Source: an uncultured Collinsella sp. (GTDB taxonomy: Bacteria; Actinomycetota; Coriobacteriia; Coriobacteriales; Coriobacteriaceae). From it: a stretch of 56,935 nucleotides of DNA. The position numbers and the translations under genes are program-made. Location of the stretch: NCBI GenBank assembly GCA_900757705.1, contig CAAEOW010000144.1, forward strand, positions 1 to 56,935, given 5' to 3'. Of this stretch, positions 34,750 through 42,955 are shown one piece after another. The notes under the pieces were generated by a model that was not told where the DNA came from, searched no databases, and was given only the letters and a program-made list of their open reading frames with translations. Within the stretch, counting starts at the first letter, position 1. The number at the start of each line of letters is the position of its first letter.

Positions 34750-35787
34750 ATGAACGCCGAAGATCTGGTCATCCCCTTCAAGAAGACTATGGCGAACCCT
34801 AGCAAAACCGAGCGCTGCCGCGCGATCGAATCCGTCAGGGGAGCTATTCGCACAGCGATTTTCGATAATGTGACTGGCTCCTCCTATGAAATCGAATGCT
34901 GCTCGCGCTGCGGGTCAGTCACGATCGTGAAAAGGGAAAGGCCAAGAATGGCGAGCAGTGCTACCTCTGCCGGGACTGCGACAAGACCTTCGGCATGGGC
35001 AGTGAGCGCAACCTGGGAATGAGCAAGCTCTCGAAGGAGACCTGGATGGCCTATACCGAGCGCTTCGTTCTCATGCTGCCCCTGCGCGAAAGCGCGAGGC
35101 GTTGCCGCATCTGCCTCAAGACCGCCTATACCACTCGTCACAGGCTCATCGAGGGACTTTCGGCCTACCCCCCTCGTTCAAGGTCGAGCGGGACCGCGGC
35201 TGCGAACTCGACGAGACCTATTTCCCCGAGCCGTTCAAGGGCAACCACACGAAGGAGACATTCACGATACCGCCCCCCGACATCGCGGCAAGCAGGTGTA
35301 CAGGCGTAGACTGTCGCGTGAGCAGATCTGCGTCATGACCGTCGCGAACGACTCGAACGAAACGTTTTTCGAGGTCTCGGGGCGGGGTGTGCTATCGAGA
35401 AAACACGCCGTGGACGTACTAAGGGGCCACATCGCGTCCGGTTCCGTCGTCACGACTGACAAGGCCTCAGCCTATGTCGACGCCCTCGCTGAACTCGAGG
35501 TCGCGGTGCATGCGGCATGCAATTCCAAGGACCGCTCCGAGGGGACCATCAACCGGATCAATACCGTCCATTCGCTCCTTGGCGCCTTCATGGAGCCGTT
35601 TCGAGGTGTCTCGATGAAACACCTCGACGCTTATCTCGCCTAGTTCAAGTGGTGCCGAACCTTCATGGCGGTCGATTCCGATGCCACCGGGCGCACGGTC
35701 GCGCGTCAGCTCGCACACGGCGCCTACAAAAGCCGCATCCGCGACATATTCAGTCCGGTGGACTACTGGGTCGCATCCGCCGCATAG
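34750..35787 (+). pseudogene. IS1595-type (ISXO2-like) transposase, broken
   Basis: The zinc-finger N terminus (C-S-R-C-G, then C-Y-L-C-R-D-C-D-K-T-F), the DDE segment L-D-E-T-Y-F-P-E-P-F-K-G-N-H and the C-terminal S-E-G-x-I-N-R-I-N region lie in different frames. At least two frameshifts (near 34920-35020 and 35150-35300) and a TAG at 35641-35643 interrupt the reading. After the TAG the family-like sequence goes on to a stop at 35785-35787. The element cannot make a full transposase. I could not define terminal inverted repeats. Confidence 0.82.
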
Positions 35788-35833
35788 AGACGATAAAATG
35801 GCTGCACCGTGATATATGAAGAAAGGTACAGCC

Positions 35834-36034
35834 ATGCCGTCGAACATACCCGCCACGACGATACGTATCGAACCGGAGATTAAGAAAGAGGCCACGGTCA
35901 TCTTGGACGAGCTCGGGCTGTCCATGTCCACCGCCATCAACGCATTCCTCAGAGCGCTCGCCTGAGATGGCGGCATGCCGTTCGAGATGAAAATTGCAAC
36001 AAAGCGAAGCCAAGCTAAGGGGAACTGTGAATAA
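35834..36034 (+). pseudogene. DinJ/RelB-type antitoxin with internal stop
   Basis: Translation from 35834 gives a ribbon-helix-helix antitoxin start (T-I-R-I-E-P-E-I-K-K-E-A, then L-G-L-S-M-S-T-A-I-N-A-F-L). A TGA at 35963-35965 cuts it after 43 codons. Reading on gives D-G-G-M-P-F-E-M, the normal family continuation, to TAA at 36032. The frame overlaps the GTG of the restriction-modification gene by 8 nt. No toxin gene is next to it. Confidence 0.75.
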
Positions 36035-38807
36035 GGAAGATTATGTCGCTTGGATTAGATCCCAAGACGGGTTCCACAATCTTATAGAAGAAATTGATAA
36101 CGACAATATCGTATACAATCGCAATGCTGTTTGGGTAGACCCTGAAGCGCCAGATTTCCTGGACACCAAAACCCATTTAAACGATGAAGAGGCAGTTCGT
36201 GCAGCATTCCTTCTTCTATTATCCAGAGATTTCGAGTACGAACTCACCCCTAGATCAATTGAGCTAGAGCATGTATATCAGGCACCTGGACGACCGCGAC
36301 TCGGTGCCAAGGGGTGTCGTGCGGACATTATTGCTAGAGATGGTCAGGGAAATCCTTATCTGTTCATTGAATTGAAGACGCCAGATGAGTACTCCAATTC
36401 GAGAAAGCTGATCGATGGGCAGTTGTTCCAAGCCTCAAAGTTAGAGGACGTAACGCCAAAGTATCTAGTATGGGCAACTGTTGTCTTTAGAAATGGCGCA
36501 CCAGTTATTCAGTCAGTCGTTATTCCGAGAAGCGACTGGGTCTCATATGCCGAGTGGCATGAAGCAGGCGAGCCTGCGGGCAATATGATTCCGAAGAATT
36601 TCGGCACAGTCATTCGGCGCAAATACGCCAACGTCTCCGGTTCCGACGGGAATAGAATTCCCTTGGACCATTCGTGCAACGAAAGTTTTTTTAGCGGCTT
36701 GGTTACCGACTTGCATGACGTTTTGTGGGGCGGCGGTGGAACTTCAAGCAACGAGGTTTTCGCCATTCTAACGAAACTGATGCTGTGCAAGGCATATGAC
36801 GAGAAGGAAACGCACTCCGGCGAGGATTATCGATTCCAAGTTAGATATATTAACGACAGCGAGGTGCCATCCGAGCTCCTCGTTGAGGACATGAATGAAT
36901 TCTATATAGTCGCGGCAAAAAGCTATCTCGGGATCGAACAGCGGCAGAGCCTGGCATTTGATACGGAGAGGATTAAACCCTCCAAGATTGCCTATGCCGT
37001 TCGACGTCTCGAGGGTATTTCCATTACTAAAAATGATTACGACGGCGATCTTCTCGGAAAGTTTTTCGAAGAGATTGTCGCTCATGGCTTCACGCAAACG
37101 AGGGGACAATTCTTCACCCCGCAGAAGCTAGTCGACTTCATGTTAGATCTAGCCGCTGTACAAGACCAAGCCGAGTCTATCATCACGAACAACCCGGACG
37201 GTCTGGGCGTACGTAGATTCCCCTATGTAATCGATCCATCTTGTGGAGTTGGAACCTTTCTCAACAGCTATATGAGAAAAATAGTGGGCGGACTCAATTC
37301 AAATGATTTTAAGAAAAATCTAACAGACAGAGAACTGGAGGCAGTAGAAGCGGGGTTTGCCGGAAGAACACATACTTCTTGGGCGAAATCATCGCTATAT
37401 GGCATTGAAAGCAATCATGATCTAGGTCTTGCCGCTAAAGTCAATATGATTCTACATGGCGACGGCAGCATGAACACATTCGTCAAGAGTGGACTCTTGC
37501 GGTTCGAGGAATATCAGGTGGAAGGTCGCCCTCAAAATGTTCTAGGCATTCCATCTGTCAATGACAGCAGAATGAACGGTAAATTTGATCTAGTACTATC
37601 GAACCCCCCGTTTTCAATCAAGTTGACCGAAGACGACAAAAACGAAATCGAAAGCGCCTTCTCGGGAGACCTTGGCCTTTCGGAAGACCTGTTTATCGAG
37701 CGACGGTGGCAACTCCTCAATGAAGGAGGGCGCTTTTGTTGCGTCCTACCCGAATCGGTCTTGGACACGAAAAGAGAGTTGGGGACAAGGCTTTGGCTGC
37801 TTGCGAGATTCAAGATCCTTGCCGTAGTTTCGTTGCCCTATTCGGCATTCCAGCCTTATACGAGCGTTAAAACATGCATCGTCTATGCCCAAAAGAGGAC
37901 AAAGCGTCAGAGTGCAGAACTTATCAACAGTATCAATTCCCGAAGAGGTGTCTCAGCGGCAACTTTGCCCCGCCTACTGTCCTCGTTTAAAGAAGCTGGA
38001 GCATTGGGAGAAACAACCTTCTTTGCAGAGCCCGACAATGTTGGTTATAAGCGTCGAAAAGGTCTCGCCGATCTTGAACGACCATCCGATTTGCCGGACG
38101 TGTCATCGCGATTTAATGATGGCTTCGATTCAGATGACTCCAAGCTGGGGTTCGTCAGCACGCTCGAGGACATCATTTCACGCCCCAGCGTTCGCCTCGA
38201 TCCGAAATACCGTTGGCTGTGGGATAAACAAAATGGCGAGGTGCATATTTCAAACATCGGAGATGCCTCAATTCCCCTGTCTAAATGGTTCCAGAAAGTT
38301 GATTTAAAAAAGATGCCGAAGGGTGAGCTTGACAAAAACAGACTATTGATTGACCTTGATGCGGTTGACGCAAGGAGCGGCCGATACGCTCCCGAGCGGG
38401 CAAAGAAGATAGATTCGATTGGCTCGGACAAGGTTCTATTCGACGGGTGTGACATAGCTATCTCGAAACTTGAGCCTTATTTAGGTAAGGTCATAATCAA
38501 TCCTCCGTCAGAGGCAATTGGAACTACTGAATGGGTGGGACTGAAATGCCAATGCTCAGAAAATTCCAAACGACTCGGCTATTGCCTCATGCTTCCCCAG
38601 CTTCTTGATGCCTACAGACGACTTCAAAGTGGCAAACGTCATGCTAGATTAGATATAAATGAAGTACTTGAGCTAAAAGTCGATATCGACCCGTTGTCCG
38701 TATCAAACGCGCGTTTAACTCGCATTGAAGAGAATCTTTCCGAACTTGAACTACAGCAACGCAAGCTCAGAGAATCGATTGATTCTCTGTACAATAATTC
38801 TCATTGA
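36027..38807 (+). CDS. single-chain restriction-modification enzyme (nuclease-methyltransferase-specificity fusion, type IIG-like)
   Basis: A 926-aa protein combining three activities of a type I/IIG system. An N-terminal HsdR_N-like nuclease has Asp100, Glu115-x-Lys117 and a later Gln132. The N6-adenine methyltransferase has Q-F-F-T-P (361-365), the AdoMet loop D-P-S-C-G-V-G-T-F-L (403-412) and N-P-P-F (526-529). A C-terminal target-recognition domain (about 690-926) ends in a coiled coil. It should both methylate and cleave DNA at one site. GTG start with AAGGGG. Base composition is markedly AT-richer than neighbours, suggesting recent transfer. No separate hsdS or hsdR gene is near. Confidence 0.85.
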   Translation: MNKEDYVAWIRSQDGFHNLIEEIDNDNIVYNRNAVWVDPEAPDFLDTKTHLNDEEAVRAAFLLLLSRDFEYELTPRSIELEHVYQAPGRPRLGAKGCRADIIARDGQGNPYLFIELKTPDEYSNSRKLIDGQLFQASKLEDVTPKYLVWATVVFRNGAPVIQSVVIPRSDWVSYAEWHEAGEPAGNMIPKNFGTVIRRKYANVSGSDGNRIPLDHSCNESFFSGLVTDLHDVLWGGGGTSSNEVFAILTKLMLCKAYDEKETHSGEDYRFQVRYINDSEVPSELLVEDMNEFYIVAAKSYLGIEQRQSLAFDTERIKPSKIAYAVRRLEGISITKNDYDGDLLGKFFEEIVAHGFTQTRGQFFTPQKLVDFMLDLAAVQDQAESIITNNPDGLGVRRFPYVIDPSCGVGTFLNSYMRKIVGGLNSNDFKKNLTDRELEAVEAGFAGRTHTSWAKSSLYGIESNHDLGLAAKVNMILHGDGSMNTFVKSGLLRFEEYQVEGRPQNVLGIPSVNDSRMNGKFDLVLSNPPFSIKLTEDDKNEIESAFSGDLGLSEDLFIERRWQLLNEGGRFCCVLPESVLDTKRELGTRLWLLARFKILAVVSLPYSAFQPYTSVKTCIVYAQKRTKRQSAELINSINSRRGVSAATLPRLLSSFKEAGALGETTFFAEPDNVGYKRRKGLADLERPSDLPDVSSRFNDGFDSDDSKLGFVSTLEDIISRPSVRLDPKYRWLWDKQNGEVHISNIGDASIPLSKWFQKVDLKKMPKGELDKNRLLIDLDAVDARSGRYAPERAKKIDSIGSDKVLFDGCDIAISKLEPYLGKVIINPPSEAIGTTEWVGLKCQCSENSKRLGYCLMLPQLLDAYRRLQSGKRHARLDINEVLELKVDIDPLSVSNARLTRIEENLSELELQQRKLRESIDSLYNNSH

Positions 38808-38812
38808 TCAAA

Positions 38813-38846
38813 AAGGGTATGCTCCGTTCTGAACATCTCTTTTTTC
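38813..38846 (+). terminator. weak terminator of the restriction-modification gene
   Basis: An imperfect hairpin (AAGGGTATG against CATCTCTT with one bulge) followed by six T, 6 nt after the stop. Confidence 0.45.
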
Positions 38847-38887
38847 TATTAGCTTATGTCAATTCTGGGCTAACAGAGCCTACGAAA

Positions 38888-38917
38888 AAGGGCCCACTTC
38901 CTTCGAAGTGGGCCCTT
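38888..38917 (-). terminator. terminator of SipW-type protein gene at 38946
   Basis: Hairpin AAGGGCCCACTTC-CTTC-GAAGTGGGCCCTT with a T-run on the minus strand, just after the stop of the 38946-39893 gene. Confidence 0.88.
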
Positions 38918-38945
38918 GGTCATCCGCATGCTAGCGAACGTCGGA

Positions 38946-39893
38946 CTACGATGTTGCGACACCAGCGAGTTTGACAGTCACATCGTATGTCGCAAGGTCC
39001 TCGGCTGCAGCATTGTTAACGCAGTCAGCATCGGTTCCTTCCATCCAAATATAAATTCGGACCGCTATGCCATCATAGCCAACGCGACTTGCGATCTTAT
39101 GCGTACCCGCGTCAACCTGATAATCGTCTCCGACCTTGTTTGCAAGCCAGCCAGTGCAATTGCCTTTTTCAATATGCTGGTAGGAAGGCATTTGAGGCCC
39201 GTTGGCCGCGTCCTTTACACAAGACCATCCAGCGATGGCATTTTTATCGTTACCCTTATCGGTGGGAGAAACTGCAGCGGGTGCGTATACGACCTTTAGA
39301 GTTTCATCACCAGTCAGGTTTCCATTAGCATCAATCGCCTGCGTGGTAATACCGACTCGCAAAGAATTCGGGATCGTATCGGTCGTTGGTGCCCCATGAG
39401 CGGTAACAACTACAGGCTCTCCGTCAGTTCCTTCAAGATACACGTCAGCTATACCGGACTCCGTAATGGTGTAGACAATAAACTCACTCTTGAGATAGGC
39501 GTAGTGGGTCTCGCCACCAGCCTCGTATTCGCCAGATTTGCCGTCCTGCTTAAACTTAATCTGCGAATAAGAGGTCACTCTACCGTCTGGTCCCCAGCCT
39601 TGGCAAACAAACCAGTTCTTAAGATCGTCCGTAGAAGACGGCGTTATCTTTCCGCCCTGTATTGCAGCCGCGAGCGACGTCTGTTCGCCACCGTGCTGGA
39701 CACCCTTCCTGAGCTCATCGATCTGAAGGATGAAACCATTAGTCGTTGCGCTAATGGTTGAAGATGTAGCCTTCACCGTATTATTTGCGACATACCAAGC
39801 ATAGGTAGCAGACGAGAGAGCAACAGCAGACATAAGCACCGCACAGGCAGCACCCATGAGCTGTTTTTTAAGCTGTTTTACGCTCTGGCTCAT
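38946..39893 (-). CDS. SipW-type secreted surface protein E
   Basis: A 315-aa protein: basic start, membrane helix (about 12-29), T-Y-A-W-Y at 30-34, mature domain with I-T-P-S-S-T-D-D-L, S-L-R-V-G-I and the C-terminal I-W-M-E-G-T-D-A-D-C-V-N-N signature. Its first 45 residues are very close to those of protein F (39983-40786), so these two arose by duplication. No signal peptidase gene adjoins it; it may depend on the enzymes at 21.0-26.5 kb. It is separated from F by a terminator, suggesting unequal expression. Confidence 0.78.
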   Translation of the reverse strand: MSQSVKQLKKQLMGAACAVLMSAVALSSATYAWYVANNTVKATSSTISATTNGFILQIDELRKGVQHGGEQTSLAAAIQGGKITPSSTDDLKNWFVCQGWGPDGRVTSYSQIKFKQDGKSGEYEAGGETHYAYLKSEFIVYTITESGIADVYLEGTDGEPVVVTAHGAPTTDTIPNSLRVGITTQAIDANGNLTGDETLKVVYAPAAVSPTDKGNDKNAIAGWSCVKDAANGPQMPSYQHIEKGNCTGWLANKVGDDYQVDAGTHKIASRVGYDGIAVRIYIWMEGTDADCVNNAAAEDLATYDVTVKLAGVATS

Positions 39894-39915
39894 TCGATAG
39901 ACCTATCTAGTAAAA

Positions 39916-39950
39916 AATGCCGGAGGCCGACGGTTCGGCCCCTGGCATTC
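39916..39950 (-). terminator. terminator between proteins F and E
   Basis: Hairpin AATGCCGGAGGCCGA / TCGGCCCCTGGCATT with T-run on the minus strand, 33 nt after the stop of gene F. Partial read-through into gene E is possible. Confidence 0.8.
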
Positions 39951-39982
39951 TGAAATCTCAAAGACGACGAAGTCGGCGATAG

Positions 39983-40786
39983 CTAGTTAGAAGTACCCTT
40001 GTACTCCTTGGGCGAAGCCTCAAAGGTGATTGTCACGCCATTGTCGCCAGCAGTGGTATTGATTTTCTCAAGGTTATTGGAATAGACGTTAGCGTCGCCG
40101 CCATCGTAGTACAGGTAGACATCAATCTTAGCATCTGCGTTGGACTTGATCACCGCGTCGTCACTAGCAAGCAAATTACCGGCAGTGAGCGGTTTAGCAT
40201 CACTTGAGGAGCTGAGCAGAATACCCTTACCACTCCAGACTTCCCACTTTTCGCCGCAAACAACAAGAACACGAAGGGCATTGCCGAGGTTCTTGTTCTG
40301 CTCCGTAGTAGCGTTGGCCACGGTCACGCCCGTGATATGCAAGTTCGTGAACTCACCATCGTAGCCACCGGTACCTACGTGGAAAGTATTTTTGACAGCA
40401 TAATTTGCAGCAACGGCTTTTTCCGCAGTGCCGTCATCAATCTTAAACTTGCTATTTTCCTTCATATCCGCGGCGTTAGCCTTATCCGCGTAAGCAGACA
40501 TCCAAACAGCGTTGCCATCAGTTTTGTCAATCGTAGCAGGATAGAGCTTTGTTGCTGCTGTCCCCTCCACCGAATAACTGGTTGAACTAGTTGAGTCCTT
40601 CGACGTCGTCTGCTTATCAATCACGAGGTATGCAGAGTTGGACTGAGCCGCAATATTAGACGTCGTACCCTTAACCGTATTATTGCTGACAAACCATGCG
40701 AACGTGGCGGAGCCGAGGGCTACGGCTGCCACGAGGACCATGGCGATGGCGGCGCCCATCTGCTTCTTTAATGCCTTGGTATCCAT
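39983..40786 (-). CDS. SipW-type secreted surface protein F
   Basis: A 267-aa protein: M-D-T-K-A-L-K-K-Q start, membrane helix about 10-27, T-F-A-W-F at 28-32, then S-N-N-T-V-K-G-T as in protein E. The mature part is rich in Lys, Asn, Thr and Asp, unlike the more hydrophobic A-D proteins. The C-terminal motif is degenerate (Y-Y-D-G-G-D-A-N) and lacks Cys. The ATG at 40786 follows AAAGGGG; the 100-residue upward extension of the frame has no site and overlaps the promoter region. Likely an abundant surface subunit. Confidence 0.78.
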   Translation of the reverse strand: MDTKALKKQMGAAIAMVLVAAVALGSATFAWFVSNNTVKGTTSNIAAQSNSAYLVIDKQTTSKDSTSSTSYSVEGTAATKLYPATIDKTDGNAVWMSAYADKANAADMKENSKFKIDDGTAEKAVAANYAVKNTFHVGTGGYDGEFTNLHITGVTVANATTEQNKNLGNALRVLVVCGEKWEVWSGKGILLSSSSDAKPLTAGNLLASDDAVIKSNADAKIDVYLYYDGGDANVYSNNLEKINTTAGDNGVTITFEASPKEYKGTSN

Positions 40787-41183
40787 ACGGACCCCTTTCT
40801 TTCCCCATTCGTCCCAGATGACCCTCGAGAAGCCCGGAAGGGGAGCCCGCGCTTTCGTGTTGGATGTTGCTTGCCCATCCTTTAGACATGAAATTGAGAA
40901 TACCATAATTCTTACGATTTCCTTATGAGTTTTCGGCAGCCTACATTCCGGCAGATTCATAGGTCTACCTCGGGCTATATGTGGTGCTGTGTGAACATCG
41001 TTTACCTTATTTGATCTCTCTCCCGTACAGTCATAAGTCCCTCTTAAGCCTTGCGGCCGCAGTGCCACGCCATCGCATACATTCACCCTCCGCCGAGCTT
41101 CGCCCTAGCCCTTTCCCACTCGCTATACTGGTGTGGCACGTGTCATTTTTGCCTGCTAAACGGGCTATTTGTTGGGAGGGCCC
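40787..41183. other. gene-free divergent region
   Basis: This 397-nt gap lies between divergent genes. Towards gene F, a TATTCT on the minus strand near 40899-40904 could be a -10. Towards the plus-strand gene, TATACT at 41124-41129 is a good -10 with a poor -35. No hairpins or repeats stand out. Confidence 0.4.
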
Positions 41184-41696
41184 ATGCCTGCCGCCAATCA
41201 ACCCAAGGGAAGCGTTTCCACCGGATCGATTAAGCCGGTGACGCGCAAGGCCGTTCGTTGTCAGCGCGAAGTCGCCTGGCTGGTCACGCAAGCGGCCGGT
41301 AAGCTCGTCGCCACCACCGACGACGTCAATGCGCCCACGCCCAGCTTTGTGCTGGCGACGGCATTGTCGTACACCCGCAAGCAAGAGCAGGCCGCACGGG
41401 ACCGTGGCGCCGCGATTGACTACGAGGCCGTCATGGGCCCCGACCTTGCAAGCTTTTGTGCGGCTGCGGGGCTGCCCGCAGCACCCAACGCGCTTTCGGA
41501 CGCGGGCTACATGTTCACGCTCTCGGGCGCGGACCTCATCCGCGACCTCTACGCCTACTGTAGTGACCTGGACGAGCGCATGGGTGACACGGCCCAGGTC
41601 AAGCCAGGCTACGCGATCAAGTTCGCGCTGCGGTTGTTCTTGCTGGACGGCGCCGCCGGCAACGGCGCTACCTCCGCAGACAACGCCTCCGCATAA
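41184..41696 (+). CDS. small uncharacterised protein
   Basis: A 170-aa soluble, Ala-rich protein with no family I recognise. Cys residues are sparse, there is no signal or membrane segment, and the middle (about 60-145) is predicted mainly helical from its pattern. GGGAGGG lies 4 nt before the ATG at 41184. It is monocistronic, divergent from the protein F gene and convergent with the gene at 41745. Confidence 0.6.
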   Translation: MPAANQPKGSVSTGSIKPVTRKAVRCQREVAWLVTQAAGKLVATTDDVNAPTPSFVLATALSYTRKQEQAARDRGAAIDYEAVMGPDLASFCAAAGLPAAPNALSDAGYMFTLSGADLIRDLYAYCSDLDERMGDTAQVKPGYAIKFALRLFLLDGAAGNGATSADNASA

Positions 41697-41700
41697 CAAA

Positions 41701-41736
41701 AGCGCCGGGCCGGAAAATCGATTCCGGCCCGGCGCT
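41701..41736. terminator. bidirectional terminator
   Basis: Perfect arms AGCGCCGGGCCGGAA and TTCCGGCCCGGCGCT around a 6-nt loop, with T-rich sequence on the plus side and A-rich on the other, between convergent genes. Confidence 0.9.
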
Positions 41737-41744
41737 TGTTTGTT

Positions 41745-42950
41745 CTACTTGTCCCCGTCCCCTGCGGGCGAGTTCTTTTGGTTGCGACGGTTACTCCAGG
41801 TCACGTTGTGCTCCTTGTAGTAATCGGGCGCCTCGTTGCCGCTCGCGCTAATGGGGTCGTTACCGGTCAGGGTGTCGGCAATATCCTGCACGAACTTAAC
41901 GAACAGGCTCGAATCGTCGGTCTCGGACGAATCAAAATCAAAACCGAACTCCACCGAGCCGCCGATGATCTTGTCCACGCACTCCGGATCGTCGCCGTCC
42001 AGCCAAATGACCACGGTGTATTTGTCCACATCGCCCACGCGGAAGTTCGCGTGGCTGATGGTCGTCACCACGTCTTTGGACGCAAACGGCTCGGTATTGG
42101 GCTCGGGGTTGCCATCGGCCGCAGTCGCCGCATAGGTCGTAGGCTCGCCATTGCGATACACGCGCACGCACGCCGCCTTCTCCACGCCTTTGCTGGCGCT
42201 GACCACCTTGAGTTTGGCGCTGTAGCCCAGATCGGTCTTGCCGGCGTTGCGGATATAGAAGGTGTACGCCACGTAGTTTTTGCCGTTGTGGCTGCCGTCG
42301 ATGTCGTCCAGGTTATCGGGCAGGTCCTCGGCAGCGATATTGGTGCCGTTGTCCACGGCGTCGGCCGCCAGGCGCGCGGTGGCGTTGTTAAAGTCGCCGT
42401 TGTCGGCAATGGCCACGCCGCGGCGGAACAGCTCCAGGCGGTTGAGGTTGATGGTGAAGTTGCCCATGTTTTCCTGCATAAACGACAGGGCGAACAGCAC
42501 GCCAAAGGCAAGCGCCAGCACCACGAGGGCCTTTTGCAACTTGTCCATGCGCAGCAGCGCCGTGCCGATGCGCTCCATGCGACGCTTGGGCATGTACATG
42601 GACACGACCGCGTCGGGGTCGATGTCGTCGAGGTCCTGATCGGCCAGCGCCTGCTCCAGCTCCTCGATGCGCACCACGCCGCGGAGGTTGCTCTTGGGCT
42701 TGCGCTTGCGTTTGGGTTTGGGCTTGCCGAAGCGCTTGCGGGAGGCGGGGGCCTGGTCGGGCGCGGAGTCCTCGCCGGGCACGCCCTCGGCATTGGCGCC
42801 GGGCGCGTCTGCCGGCGTGTCCACGGTCTGGCGCTCGGCCAGGTCCTCTGCCAAATTATCGGCCACGCCCTCAGCTTGGTCCTGCGCCAAATCCTCGGCC
42901 AAATCCTCGGCAGCTTGATCTTTGTTGTCGTTACGCTTGAACAGAGCCAT
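41745..42950 (-). CDS. membrane protein with the shared C-terminal W-L-x-G signature
   Basis: A 401-aa protein. Residues 1-70 are acidic repeats (A-E-D-L-A-x type), 71-90 a strongly basic Lys/Arg/Pro stretch, then one membrane helix (about 140-157) and an extracytoplasmic domain. It lacks the T-(Y/F)-A-W cleavage signature but ends with I-W-L-D-G-D-D-P-E-C-V-D, the same C-terminal motif as the SipW-type proteins. It may therefore be a membrane-tethered anchor or initiator for them. It starts 5 nt after the PilZ gene stop, so the two are coupled. Confidence 0.72.
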   Translation of the reverse strand: MALFKRNDNKDQAAEDLAEDLAQDQAEGVADNLAEDLAERQTVDTPADAPGANAEGVPGEDSAPDQAPASRKRFGKPKPKRKRKPKSNLRGVVRIEELEQALADQDLDDIDPDAVVSMYMPKRRMERIGTALLRMDKLQKALVVLALAFGVLFALSFMQENMGNFTINLNRLELFRRGVAIADNGDFNNATARLAADAVDNGTNIAAEDLPDNLDDIDGSHNGKNYVAYTFYIRNAGKTDLGYSAKLKVVSASKGVEKAACVRVYRNGEPTTYAATAADGNPEPNTEPFASKDVVTTISHANFRVGDVDKYTVVIWLDGDDPECVDKIIGGSVEFGFDFDSSETDDSSLFVKFVQDIADTLTGNDPISASGNEAPDYYKEHNVTWSNRRNQKNSPAGDGDK

Positions 42951-42955
42951 GGCGA

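Noticed and set aside
36027..38807. Reading the 926-aa protein as a plain HsdM subunit
   Set aside because: It has an N-terminal D...E-x-K nuclease and a C-terminal recognition domain, and no hsdR or hsdS neighbours.
40787..41086. 100-residue N-terminal extension of surface protein F
   Set aside because: The extension has no signal, no ribosome site and covers the promoter region; ATG 40786 has AAAGGGG and begins a normal SipW-type leader.
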